Origin: Phoenicibacter congonensis | GTDB lineage: Bacteria > Actinomycetota > Coriobacteriia > Coriobacteriales > Eggerthellaceae | Direction of reading: 5' to 3' | Assembly: GCA_030530045.1 (NCBI GenBank) | Contig: JAUMVS010000112.1 | Coordinates: 1 to 5,093 of the forward strand | DNA: 5,093 nucleotides | Part shown: positions 1 through 4,969 of the stretch, in pieces | Position numbering within the stretch: position 1 is the first letter of the stretch | Layout: every line of letters starts with the position of its first letter | The notes under the pieces: model-generated | Told to the model about the DNA's origin: nothing | The model's input: the letters and a program-made list of their open reading frames with translations, nothing else | Databases searched by the model: none | Translations under genes and position numbers: made by a program

Positions 1-465
1 CCCACCGGCTTAAACATTCCGCCTGCAACATACGCGGCTCTCATGAATCATCCTCGCATTGCTGCAATCAAAGAGGCAAACGGCGAGGTCGTCAGCGTTT
101 GCGACACACTTGGTCGTGTTGGTGAAAACATGACTCTCTACAGCGGAAACGATGACCAAATCACAGCGATTATGTCGCTTGGTGGCCAAGGCGTTATTTC
201 TGTTCTGTCAAACGTCATTCCAAAAGAAACTGTAGAAATCGCACACGCAGCTCTCGACGGCGACTTCAAGAAGTCAAGCGAGCTGCAAATTAAATACTTC
301 GACCTCATTAAAGCTCTGTTCAGCGAGGTTAACCCAATTCCTGTCAAAGCGGCCTGCGCTCACATGGGCTTCTGCGAAAACGACCTTCGTCTTCCGCTCA
401 CCCCGATGTCGGCTGACAAAGAGGCACACCTCGTCGAGGTCATGAAGAAGCACGGGGTGATTTAG
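1..465 (+). CDS. dapA: 4-hydroxy-tetrahydrodipicolinate synthase, C-terminal 154 residues (5' end outside window)
   Basis: DapA condenses pyruvate with L-aspartate-4-semialdehyde, the first committed step of the DAP/lysine pathway, in the cytoplasm. The reading frame is open from base 1, and the translation before the first ATG (PTGLNIPPATY) already matches the family, so the gene enters from the left and the ATG at 43 is internal. Family motifs in order are IAAIKEANG, with the Schiff-base lysine at fragment residue 24 (bases 70-72, equivalent to E. coli K161); YSGNDDQ; the glycine-rich SLGGQGVISVLSNV; and EVNPIPVK. The protein ends normally (EVMKKHGVI) at a TAG codon, the only TAG stop among the five genes. 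One oddity is that the first codon reads Pro-Thr-Gly where the family normally has Arg-Thr-Gly (see findings). dapB starts on the next base, so the two are almost certainly co-transcribed and coupled. The assignment is firm; only the N-terminal half is unseen. Confidence 0.95.
   Translation, partial: PTGLNIPPATYAALMNHPRIAAIKEANGEVVSVCDTLGRVGENMTLYSGNDDQITAIMSLGGQGVISVLSNVIPKETVEIAHAALDGDFKKSSELQIKYFDLIKALFSEVNPIPVKAACAHMGFCENDLRLPLTPMSADKEAHLVEVMKKHGVI
454..460 (+). promoter_or_regulatory. Shine-Dalgarno of dapB, inside dapA
   Basis: GGGGTGA lies 5 bases before the TTG at 466 and matches the anti-Shine-Dalgarno partner GAGGTGA except for one G in place of A, which can still wobble-pair. It lies in the last codons of dapA. 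It supports TTG 466 as the dapB start despite the weak start codon. Confidence 0.6.
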
Positions 466-1218
466 TTGAGGATTATTCTCACTGGCGCTCTTGGGCGCAT
501 GGGTCAGAAGGTCATCGATGCGATCGACCGCAACGACGACATGGAGCTTGTGCTTGCAGTTGACATAAACTGCGAGCAAGCAGGCGATTTTTCAGCGGCG
601 CCACTCGTTCCTTCGCTCGATGGCCAGGACGTAGAAGCCGACTGCCTGATTGACTTTTCGTTCCACACAAGCGCACCTGAAGTTGCGGAATTTATCAAGC
701 GCACAAAAATTCCAGCAGTCATTGCGACAACTGGCCACACAGAAGAAGAAGCTGCATGCTTCGACGAGGCTGCGAAATTCGCCCCAATTTTCTTCGCAGG
801 AAACATGAGCGTTGGCGTTGGATTAACTTCGAAGCTTGCTTGCCAAGTTGCAACAATGTTCCCCGATGCCGATTGCGAAATCGTTGAGTCGCACCACAAC
901 AAGAAGGTTGACGCTCCTTCGGGAACGGCTCTCATGATTGCTCGCGACATTCAAGCGGCGCGCGGCGGCGGTGAGATTATTTGCGGACGCAGCGGCATGG
1001 AGCCAAGAAAGCCTGGTCAGATTGGTGTTAGCGCGATGCGTCTTGGCAACATCGTTGGCGAGCACACAATCATTTTCGACACTGGCACTCAAGCCATCGA
1101 AATCAAGCACACTTCTCACGACCGTGCGCTTTTCGCCGATGGCGCGATTGATGCGGCTCGCTACCTGCAAGGCAGAGAGCCGCAAATTTGGAAGATGGAG
1201 GATCTTCTGCAGGGTTAA
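466..1218 (+). CDS. dapB: 4-hydroxy-tetrahydrodipicolinate reductase
   Basis: DapB reduces the DapA product to tetrahydrodipicolinate with NAD(P)H. The 250-residue protein is near the family norm. It opens with the dinucleotide-binding loop GALGRMG (residues 7-13). LIDFSFH (61-67), ATTGHTEEE (88-95 region) and FAGNMSVGV (110-118) follow. The catalytic signature ESHHNKKVDAPSGTA is at 141-155, with H143 and K147 matching the E. coli general acid/base H159 and K163. The C-terminal substrate domain GNIVGEHTIIF (194-204) ends in the usual FADGAIDAARYL block. The start is TTG at 466: it immediately follows the dapA TAG, the first residues (MRIILTGALGRMG) fit the family N-terminus exactly, and a Shine-Dalgarno lies 5 bases upstream. 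dapA and dapB share a reading frame and are separated by a single amber codon. A terminator follows 10 bases after the TAA stop. Confidence 0.97.
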   Translation: MRIILTGALGRMGQKVIDAIDRNDDMELVLAVDINCEQAGDFSAAPLVPSLDGQDVEADCLIDFSFHTSAPEVAEFIKRTKIPAVIATTGHTEEEAACFDEAAKFAPIFFAGNMSVGVGLTSKLACQVATMFPDADCEIVESHHNKKVDAPSGTALMIARDIQAARGGGEIICGRSGMEPRKPGQIGVSAMRLGNIVGEHTIIFDTGTQAIEIKHTSHDRALFADGAIDAARYLQGREPQIWKMEDLLQG

Positions 1219-1228
1219 ACCTTTAATT

Positions 1229-1287
1229 CTCATGCCCAGCAAGCGATGCGCAATGTTCGCATCAATGTTGGGCATGAGTTTTTATTT
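1229..1287 (+). terminator. Rho-independent terminator after dapB
   Basis: A perfect 10-base arm pair, CTCATGCCCA (1229-1238) with TGGGCATGAG (1269-1278), extends by three more pairs. After a small internal loop an inner stem follows, GATGCG (1245-1250) with CGCATC (1258-1263), around a 7-base loop. T5-A-T3 follows the stem directly. It lies 10 bases after the dapB stop, so it should end the dapA-dapB transcript and separate it from dapF-dapL-lysA, unless readthrough occurs. The internal loop makes the stem longer than a typical terminator. Confidence 0.85.
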
Positions 1288-1290
1288 GCT

Positions 1291-1319
1291 TGTAAATTTA
1301 TCTCCGTCCCCAATTTACA
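1291..1319. repeat. Palindromic repeat element, copy 1 (core TATCTCCGTCCCC)
   Basis: A 13-base asymmetric core (1299-1311) sits between perfect 8-base inverted arms, TGTAAATT (1291-1298) and AATTTACA (1312-1319). The 21 bases at 1295-1315 recur exactly, in reverse complement, at 4823-4843. On the minus strand the core reads GGGGACGGAGATA. From memory, short dispersed repeats with a GGGGACGG core are common in Clostridia and Coriobacteriia and often lie near Y1/REP-associated transposase genes, but no transposase is present here. It lies 12 bases after the dapB terminator stem. Confidence 0.75.
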
Positions 1320-1330
1320 GCGCAACTTTT

Positions 1331-1367
1331 ACGAGGCAGAGCGCGATCTTTTAGCGCGAAATCTCGT
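1331..1367 (+). other. Weak hairpin in the dapF leader
   Basis: ACGAG (1331-1335) pairs with CTCGT (1363-1367), and inside it CGCG (1342-1345) can pair with CGCG (1355-1358). The same stretch holds a direct repeat AGCGCGA (1340-1346 and 1353-1359). The pairing is short and interrupted, and no function is evident. I looked for a lysine riboswitch here; the leader is too short and lacks the conserved L-box segments. Confidence 0.3.
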
Positions 1368-1390
1368 GTTTTAAGATGCTGGGGTGGCGT

Positions 1391-1421
1391 AAATTGCAGC
1401 TGAATTTTTGGACATTATTTT
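1391..1421 (+). promoter_or_regulatory. Possible dapF-dapL-lysA promoter with overlapping palindrome
   Basis: TTGCAG (1394-1399), 16 bases, then TATTTT (1416-1421) resembles a sigma-A promoter but matches consensus only moderately (3/6 and 4/6). An alternative -10, TAAGAT (1372-1377), is also only 4/6. The near-palindrome AAATT-GCAGCTG-AATTT (1391-1407) covers the proposed -35 and could be an operator. A promoter is expected somewhere in this leader because a terminator precedes it; the exact position is a guess. Confidence 0.3.
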
Positions 1422-1433
1422 AAAACGAGAACC

Positions 1434-1440
1434 TGGAGGT
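1434..1440 (+). promoter_or_regulatory. Strong Shine-Dalgarno of dapF
   Basis: TGGAGGT lies 7 bases before the GTG at 1447. An in-frame TAG directly precedes that GTG (1444-1446), so no earlier start is possible and the Shine-Dalgarno confirms GTG initiation. Confidence 0.85.
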
Positions 1441-1446
1441 TTGTAG

Positions 1447-2292
1447 GTGCAAATCAAATTCACAAAAATGCACGGATGCGCAAACGACTACATTTATATA
1501 AACTGTCTTGACGGAATGCCGTTTGACCCAAATGAGCTGGCAAAAGTTATGTCGCCTCGCCACTTTTCTGTTGGCGCCGACGGTGTAGTTTGCATTTGCG
1601 CAAGTGACGTGGCTGACGCAAAAATGCGCATGTTTAACCTCGACGGTTCCGAAGGAAAAATGTGCGGAAACGCAATTCGTTGCGTTGGAAAATACCTCTA
1701 CGACAACGGAATTTGCCAAAAAGAGGAAATCACAATCGAGACTTTAAGCGGCATCAAAACGCTCGCGCTCCATGTTGAAGACGGCGCGGTTGCTTCCGTA
1801 ACAGTGCAGATGGGGCAAGCAACTTTCGAACCAAAACTCATCCCAATCGATGACACCGAGCCTGCAATTTTGAAGGAAATCGAGGTTGCTGGCAAAACAT
1901 GGAAAACGACTGCAGTTAGCATGGGCAACCCTCATTCTGTCATTGTGACTGAGGGAATTGACGCGCTTGACCTCGAGAAAATTGGTCCTGAGTTTGAAAA
2001 CCTGCCCTATTTCCCTGAGCGCGTGAACACGGAATTCATCGAGGTTGTTGACCGTCGCCACATCAAAATGCGCGTTTGGGAACGCGGAAGCGGCGAAACC
2101 TACGCCTGCGGAACGGGCGCTTGTGGCTCGGTCGCGGCTTGCGTTAAAAATGGATTTCTTGACGCAAATGAGCAGGTTGCAGTGGATTTAATTGGCGGCA
2201 CTCTGTATATTAAATGTTGCGATAATTTCGACATTGAAATGACTGGCCCAGCCAAGAAAGTATACGAGGGAATTTTTGAATATGAAAATTAA
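1447..2292 (+). CDS. dapF: Diaminopimelate epimerase
   Basis: DapF interconverts LL-DAP and meso-DAP without a cofactor, using two cysteines as acid and base. This 281-residue protein has the usual two-domain length. It shows KMHGCANDYIYIN (7-19), GADGVV (43-48) and MRMFNLDGSEG (60-70). The first catalytic cysteine is C73 in MCGNAIRCVG, SMGNPHSV is at 158-165, and the second catalytic cysteine is C221 in GETYACGTGACGS. The GTG start is fixed by an in-frame TAG just upstream and a TGGAGGT 7 bases away. It is unusually rich in cysteine (12 by my count), which would fit an anaerobe. The N-terminal motif reads HGCAND rather than the commoner HGxGND, a mild variant near the active site. It appears to be the first gene of a dapF-dapL-lysA unit, and its last 11 bases overlap the dapL start. 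DapF acts directly on the product of DapL. Confidence 0.97.
   Translation: MQIKFTKMHGCANDYIYINCLDGMPFDPNELAKVMSPRHFSVGADGVVCICASDVADAKMRMFNLDGSEGKMCGNAIRCVGKYLYDNGICQKEEITIETLSGIKTLALHVEDGAVASVTVQMGQATFEPKLIPIDDTEPAILKEIEVAGKTWKTTAVSMGNPHSVIVTEGIDALDLEKIGPEFENLPYFPERVNTEFIEVVDRRHIKMRVWERGSGETYACGTGACGSVAACVKNGFLDANEQVAVDLIGGTLYIKCCDNFDIEMTGPAKKVYEGIFEYEN
2266..2271 (+). promoter_or_regulatory. Shine-Dalgarno of dapL, inside dapF
   Basis: GAGGGA lies in the last codons of dapF, 10 bases before ATG 2282 and 4 bases before an in-frame TTG at 2276. It makes ATG 2294 (22 bases away) unlikely. Between 2276 and 2282 it is not decisive; ATG is preferred as the stronger codon and because MKIKMNENF fits family N-termini. 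Confidence 0.55.
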
Positions 2293-3463
2293 GATGAATG
2301 AAAACTTCAAGGCGTTCAAAGACAACTATTTGTTCGTCGAGTGTGCAAAGCGAATTGCCGACTTTCAGGCGGCAAATCCTGACGCGAAAGTGATCAAGCT
2401 GAGCATCGGCGACGTGACTCGCCCTTTGCCAAAAGTTGCAATTGATGCGCTAAATGTTGCGGTTGAGGAACAGGCCCACGCCGAGACTTTCCGCGGTTAC
2501 GCCCCTGAAAGTGGCTATGATTTCACTCGCCAGGCAGTTGCCGACTACTACACTCGCCGCGGCGCAAAAATTGAAGCAAGCGAAGTTTTTATTTCCGACG
2601 GCGCTAAGTCAGACTGCGGAAACGTGCTCGATATTCTGGGAAACAACAAGGTCTACGTTCCTGACCCAGTTTATCCAGTTTACGTCGACACAAACATCAT
2701 GAAAGGCAACGAAATTGCCTATCTGCCTGGCACTTTGGAGAACGGTTTCGCTCCAATGCCAACCGATGAGATTGAGGAAGGCAGCGTAATTTACATTTGC
2801 TCACCAAACAACCCAACTGGTTCTGTTTACAACCGTGAGCAACTCACAGAATGGGTTAACTTCGCTAACGAGCGTGGTTGCCTGATTATTTTTGACTCGG
2901 CCTACGAGGCTTTCGTTTCGGGCGACAACCCTCGCAGCATTTTTGAGATTGAAGGTGCTCGCACTTGCGCTGTTGAGATTTGCTCGCTTTCAAAAACTGC
3001 TGGCTTTACAGGCACTCGTTGCGGCTGGATGATTCTTGCACACGAGCTCGAGGCTGCTGGCATGAATTTGAACGCAACTTGGTCGCGCCGTCAATCGACC
3101 CGCTTCAACGGCGTTCCATACATCATTCAGCGCGCTGCTGCGGCTGCTCTTTCCGAAGACGGCATCAAAGTTTGCATGGAAAACATTGAATATTACAAGA
3201 GCAACGCCAAGAAACTGAGCGAGTTTCTCACATCGAAGGGCTACAAATTCACTGGCGGCACAAACTCGCCATACATTTGGATGCAGACAAAAGACAACAT
3301 GCCAAGCTGGGGTTTCTTCGATCTTCTTCTGAACGAAGCGCAAATCGCTGGCACACCTGGCGTTGGCTTTGGCTCACAGGGTGAAGGTTTCTTCCGCATC
3401 ACATCGTTTGGTAAAGCTGAAGACTACGACGAGGCAATTCGTCGACTCGAAAGGATTCTTTAA
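2282..3463 (+). CDS. dapL: LL-diaminopimelate aminotransferase
   Basis: DapL is a PLP enzyme that converts tetrahydrodipicolinate plus glutamate directly to LL-DAP and 2-oxoglutarate, replacing the DapD/DapC/DapE steps. The 393-residue protein is a full-length class I/II fold aminotransferase. Recognisable blocks are NYLFVECAKRI near the N-terminus, KLSIGDVTRPLP (39-50), GYAPESGYDFTRQAV (72-86), ISDGAKSDCGN (104-114) and CSPNNPTG (173-180, N177 of the PLP-binding NPTG). D205 (FDSAY) should contact the pyridine nitrogen. The PLP lysine is K238 in SLSKTAGFTGTRCGW, and R372 in FFRIT is the expected carboxylate-binding arginine. GFTGTRCGW and the full-length match favour DapL over AspC or HisC. 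The start is ATG 2282 (TTG 2276 and ATG 2294 are alternatives). It overlaps dapF by 11 bases and its TAA shares one base with the lysA ATG, which implies translational coupling. Confidence 0.95.
   Translation: MKIKMNENFKAFKDNYLFVECAKRIADFQAANPDAKVIKLSIGDVTRPLPKVAIDALNVAVEEQAHAETFRGYAPESGYDFTRQAVADYYTRRGAKIEASEVFISDGAKSDCGNVLDILGNNKVYVPDPVYPVYVDTNIMKGNEIAYLPGTLENGFAPMPTDEIEEGSVIYICSPNNPTGSVYNREQLTEWVNFANERGCLIIFDSAYEAFVSGDNPRSIFEIEGARTCAVEICSLSKTAGFTGTRCGWMILAHELEAAGMNLNATWSRRQSTRFNGVPYIIQRAAAAALSEDGIKVCMENIEYYKSNAKKLSEFLTSKGYKFTGGTNSPYIWMQTKDNMPSWGFFDLLLNEAQIAGTPGVGFGSQGEGFFRITSFGKAEDYDEAIRRLERIL
3450..3455 (+). promoter_or_regulatory. Shine-Dalgarno of lysA, inside dapL
   Basis: AAAGGA lies 7 bases before ATG 3463 within the final dapL codons. 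With the TAATG stop/start overlap it fixes the lysA start and suggests termination-reinitiation coupling. Confidence 0.75.
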
Positions 3464-4758
3464 TGCTTCACAAGAATTTAAGCGTAAATTCTGCTGGTCA
3501 CCTCGAATTTGCGGGTGTTGACACTACAGAAATCGCAAAGGAATATGGCACGCCTGCCTATCTCGTTGACGAAAATTTGGTCCTCGAGAACTTTTCAACC
3601 TATCAAAAGGCGATGAAGGAATACATGGGCGAGGGCTCAATGCCTCTTTTCGCGAGCAAAGCTCTTTCATACACTGGCATTTATCGCCTGATTTCCGAGC
3701 TTAACGGCTGCATCGACATCGTCTCACCTGGCGAACTCTACACTGCAGTGAATGCAGGCTTCGACATGTCTCGTGCTTTTTTCCACGGCTCAAACAAGAC
3801 CGATGCCGACATTGCTTTCGGCTTGAAAGAAAATGTTGGCTACTTCGTTGTCGACAACGTTTTCGAACTTGAGGAAATCAGCAAACAGGCCTCTGCGCTG
3901 GGCAAAACTCAAAAGATTTTGCTTCGTGTGACACCTGGAATTGACCCTCACACACATGCAAAAATCAACACTGGCAAAGTCGACTCAAAGTTTGGCGCCC
4001 CAATTGAAACAGGCATTGCAGAAAAGCTTTTCTGCAAAGTTTTGGAGACTCCAAATGTTCAGCTCGAAGGCTTCCACAGCCACATCGGTTCTCAAATTTT
4101 CGAGACCGAGCCATTCAGCGATGCGGCTCGAATCATGCTCGAGTTTATTGCAATGCTGCATGAGAAATACCAGTTCGAGACTAATTATTTGAACCTTGGC
4201 GGTGGCTTTGGCGTTCGCTACACCGAAGACGACCCAGTGATTGATTACGCAGAAAGAATCAAGAAGCTCAGCGGTGAGATTCGCGAGCACTGCGAAGATT
4301 TCGGAATCAAGCAGCCAAACATCTTGATGGAGCCAGGTCGTTCAATCGTTGCTGCGGCTGGTCTCACAATTTATGAAATCGGCTCGACCAAAGAGATTGA
4401 GGGCTTCAAGAATTATGCCAGCATTGATGGCGGCATGACCGACAACCCACGCTATGCGCTTTATCAGTCACCATACACTTGCGTTCTTGCAAACAGAATG
4501 AACGACGAGTGCGACTTTGTGTGCACAATTGCTGGTCGTTGTTGCGAAAGCGGTGACCTCATCCAGGAAAACGTCGCTATTCCAAAACCAACTCGCGGTG
4601 ACATTCTTGCGGTTCTCGTCACTGGCGCCTACAACTACTCAATGGCCTCGAACTACAATCGCGTTCCGCGACCACCAATCATCGCAATTCGCGACGGCAA
4701 GCCAAGAGTCGCTGTTCGACGTGAAACATACGCCGACCTTTGCGCCCTCGACGCCTAA
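3463..4758 (+). CDS. lysA: Diaminopimelate decarboxylase
   Basis: LysA removes CO2 from meso-DAP to give L-lysine, the last step of the pathway. It is a PLP-dependent, fold-III (alanine racemase-type barrel) enzyme that works as a dimer. The 431-residue length is typical. The PLP lysine is K66 in LFASKALSYTG. GFHSHIGSQ is at 203-211, the glycine-rich phosphate loop LGGGFG at 245-250 and EPGRS at 290-294. The cross-subunit catalytic cysteine is C361 in GRCCESGD, and GAYNYSMASNYN at 388-399 carries the PLP-contacting tyrosine. CESGD and HIGSQ separate it from ornithine/arginine and carboxynorspermidine decarboxylases. The start is ATG 3463, overlapping the dapL TAA by one base (TAATG), with AAAGGA 7 bases upstream. 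As last gene of the unit it is followed 26 bases later by a strong terminator. Nothing is truncated or missing. Confidence 0.97.
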   Translation: MLHKNLSVNSAGHLEFAGVDTTEIAKEYGTPAYLVDENLVLENFSTYQKAMKEYMGEGSMPLFASKALSYTGIYRLISELNGCIDIVSPGELYTAVNAGFDMSRAFFHGSNKTDADIAFGLKENVGYFVVDNVFELEEISKQASALGKTQKILLRVTPGIDPHTHAKINTGKVDSKFGAPIETGIAEKLFCKVLETPNVQLEGFHSHIGSQIFETEPFSDAARIMLEFIAMLHEKYQFETNYLNLGGGFGVRYTEDDPVIDYAERIKKLSGEIREHCEDFGIKQPNILMEPGRSIVAAAGLTIYEIGSTKEIEGFKNYASIDGGMTDNPRYALYQSPYTCVLANRMNDECDFVCTIAGRCCESGDLIQENVAIPKPTRGDILAVLVTGAYNYSMASNYNRVPRPPIIAIRDGKPRVAVRRETYADLCALDA

Positions 4759-4784
4759 ACGCCCCAACCTCAAATAAATCAAAA

Positions 4785-4817
4785 AAGAAATGCCCGCAAG
4801 TCGGGCATTTTTTATTT
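4785..4817 (+). terminator. Rho-independent terminator after lysA
   Basis: AAATGCCCG (4788-4796) pairs perfectly with CGGGCATTT (4802-4810) around the 5-base loop CAAGT. The flanking A-run and T-run extend the stem, and T3-A-T3 follows. The A-rich upstream side could also let it work on the minus strand. It ends the dapF-dapL-lysA unit. Confidence 0.9.
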
Positions 4818-4818
4818 C

Positions 4819-4850
4819 CGCCAATTGGGGACGGAGATAAATTCTTGGCG
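4819..4850. repeat. Palindromic repeat element, copy 2 (core GGGGACGGAGATA)
   Basis: The 13-base core (4827-4839) is flanked by AATT (4823-4826) and AATT (4840-4843). Outside these, CGCC (4819-4822) can pair with GGCG (4847-4850) across a 3-base bulge. Bases 4823-4843 are the exact reverse complement of 1295-1315. The outer arms differ from copy 1 (TGTA/TACA there, CGCC/GGCG here) yet pair in both places. It begins 8 bases after the lysA terminator stem. Confidence 0.75.
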
Positions 4851-4852
4851 CT

Positions 4853-4955
4853 GCAAACGAACCTGGACTGCATCTTTGGCCTGCACAAGAATTCCGCAGC
4901 TCAAAGGCTAGCGAAATTCTTTTTCGGCCAAATCTGCTAGCCCAGTTTCGTTTTC
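4853..4955. repeat. Long imperfect inverted repeat (103-base hairpin, about 38 pairs)
   Basis: Two arms of about 50 bases (4853-4901 and 4906-4955) are inverted copies of each other around a CAAA loop. Paired blocks from the outside in are AAACGAA/TTCGTTT (4855-4861 with 4947-4953); CTGG/CCAG (4863-4866 with 4942-4945); GCA/TGC; TTTGGCC/GGCCAAA (4875-4881 with 4926-4932); AAGAATT/AATTCTT (4887-4893 with 4915-4921); CGC/GCG; and AGCT/GGCT. Mismatches and small loops separate the blocks. A T7 run lies at 4963-4969, 7 bases past the hairpin. No coding sense was found on either strand. It could be a palindromic mobile element remnant or a structured RNA; I do not recognise a named family. Confidence 0.8.
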
Positions 4956-4969
4956 GCTCACGTTTTTTT

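Noticed and set aside
823..1354. Overlapping frames on both strands across dapB and its terminator
   Set aside because: They are shadows of dapB codon structure; none has a family match or ribosome site, and some run through the terminator.
1288..1446. Lysine riboswitch or T-box upstream of dapF
   Set aside because: The leader after the terminator is only about 160 bases, lacks the L-box conserved segments and a T-box sequence, and has no second strong terminator before dapF.
4740..4940. 66-codon forward frame over the end of lysA and the repeat region
   Set aside because: It runs through the lysA terminator, the repeat core and half of the long hairpin, has no good ribosome site, and resembles no protein.
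4906..4942. Separate short inverted repeat GGCTAGC (4906-4912) / GCTAGCC (4936-4942)
   Set aside because: Both halves are better explained as parts of the 103-base hairpin, where they pair with other segments.
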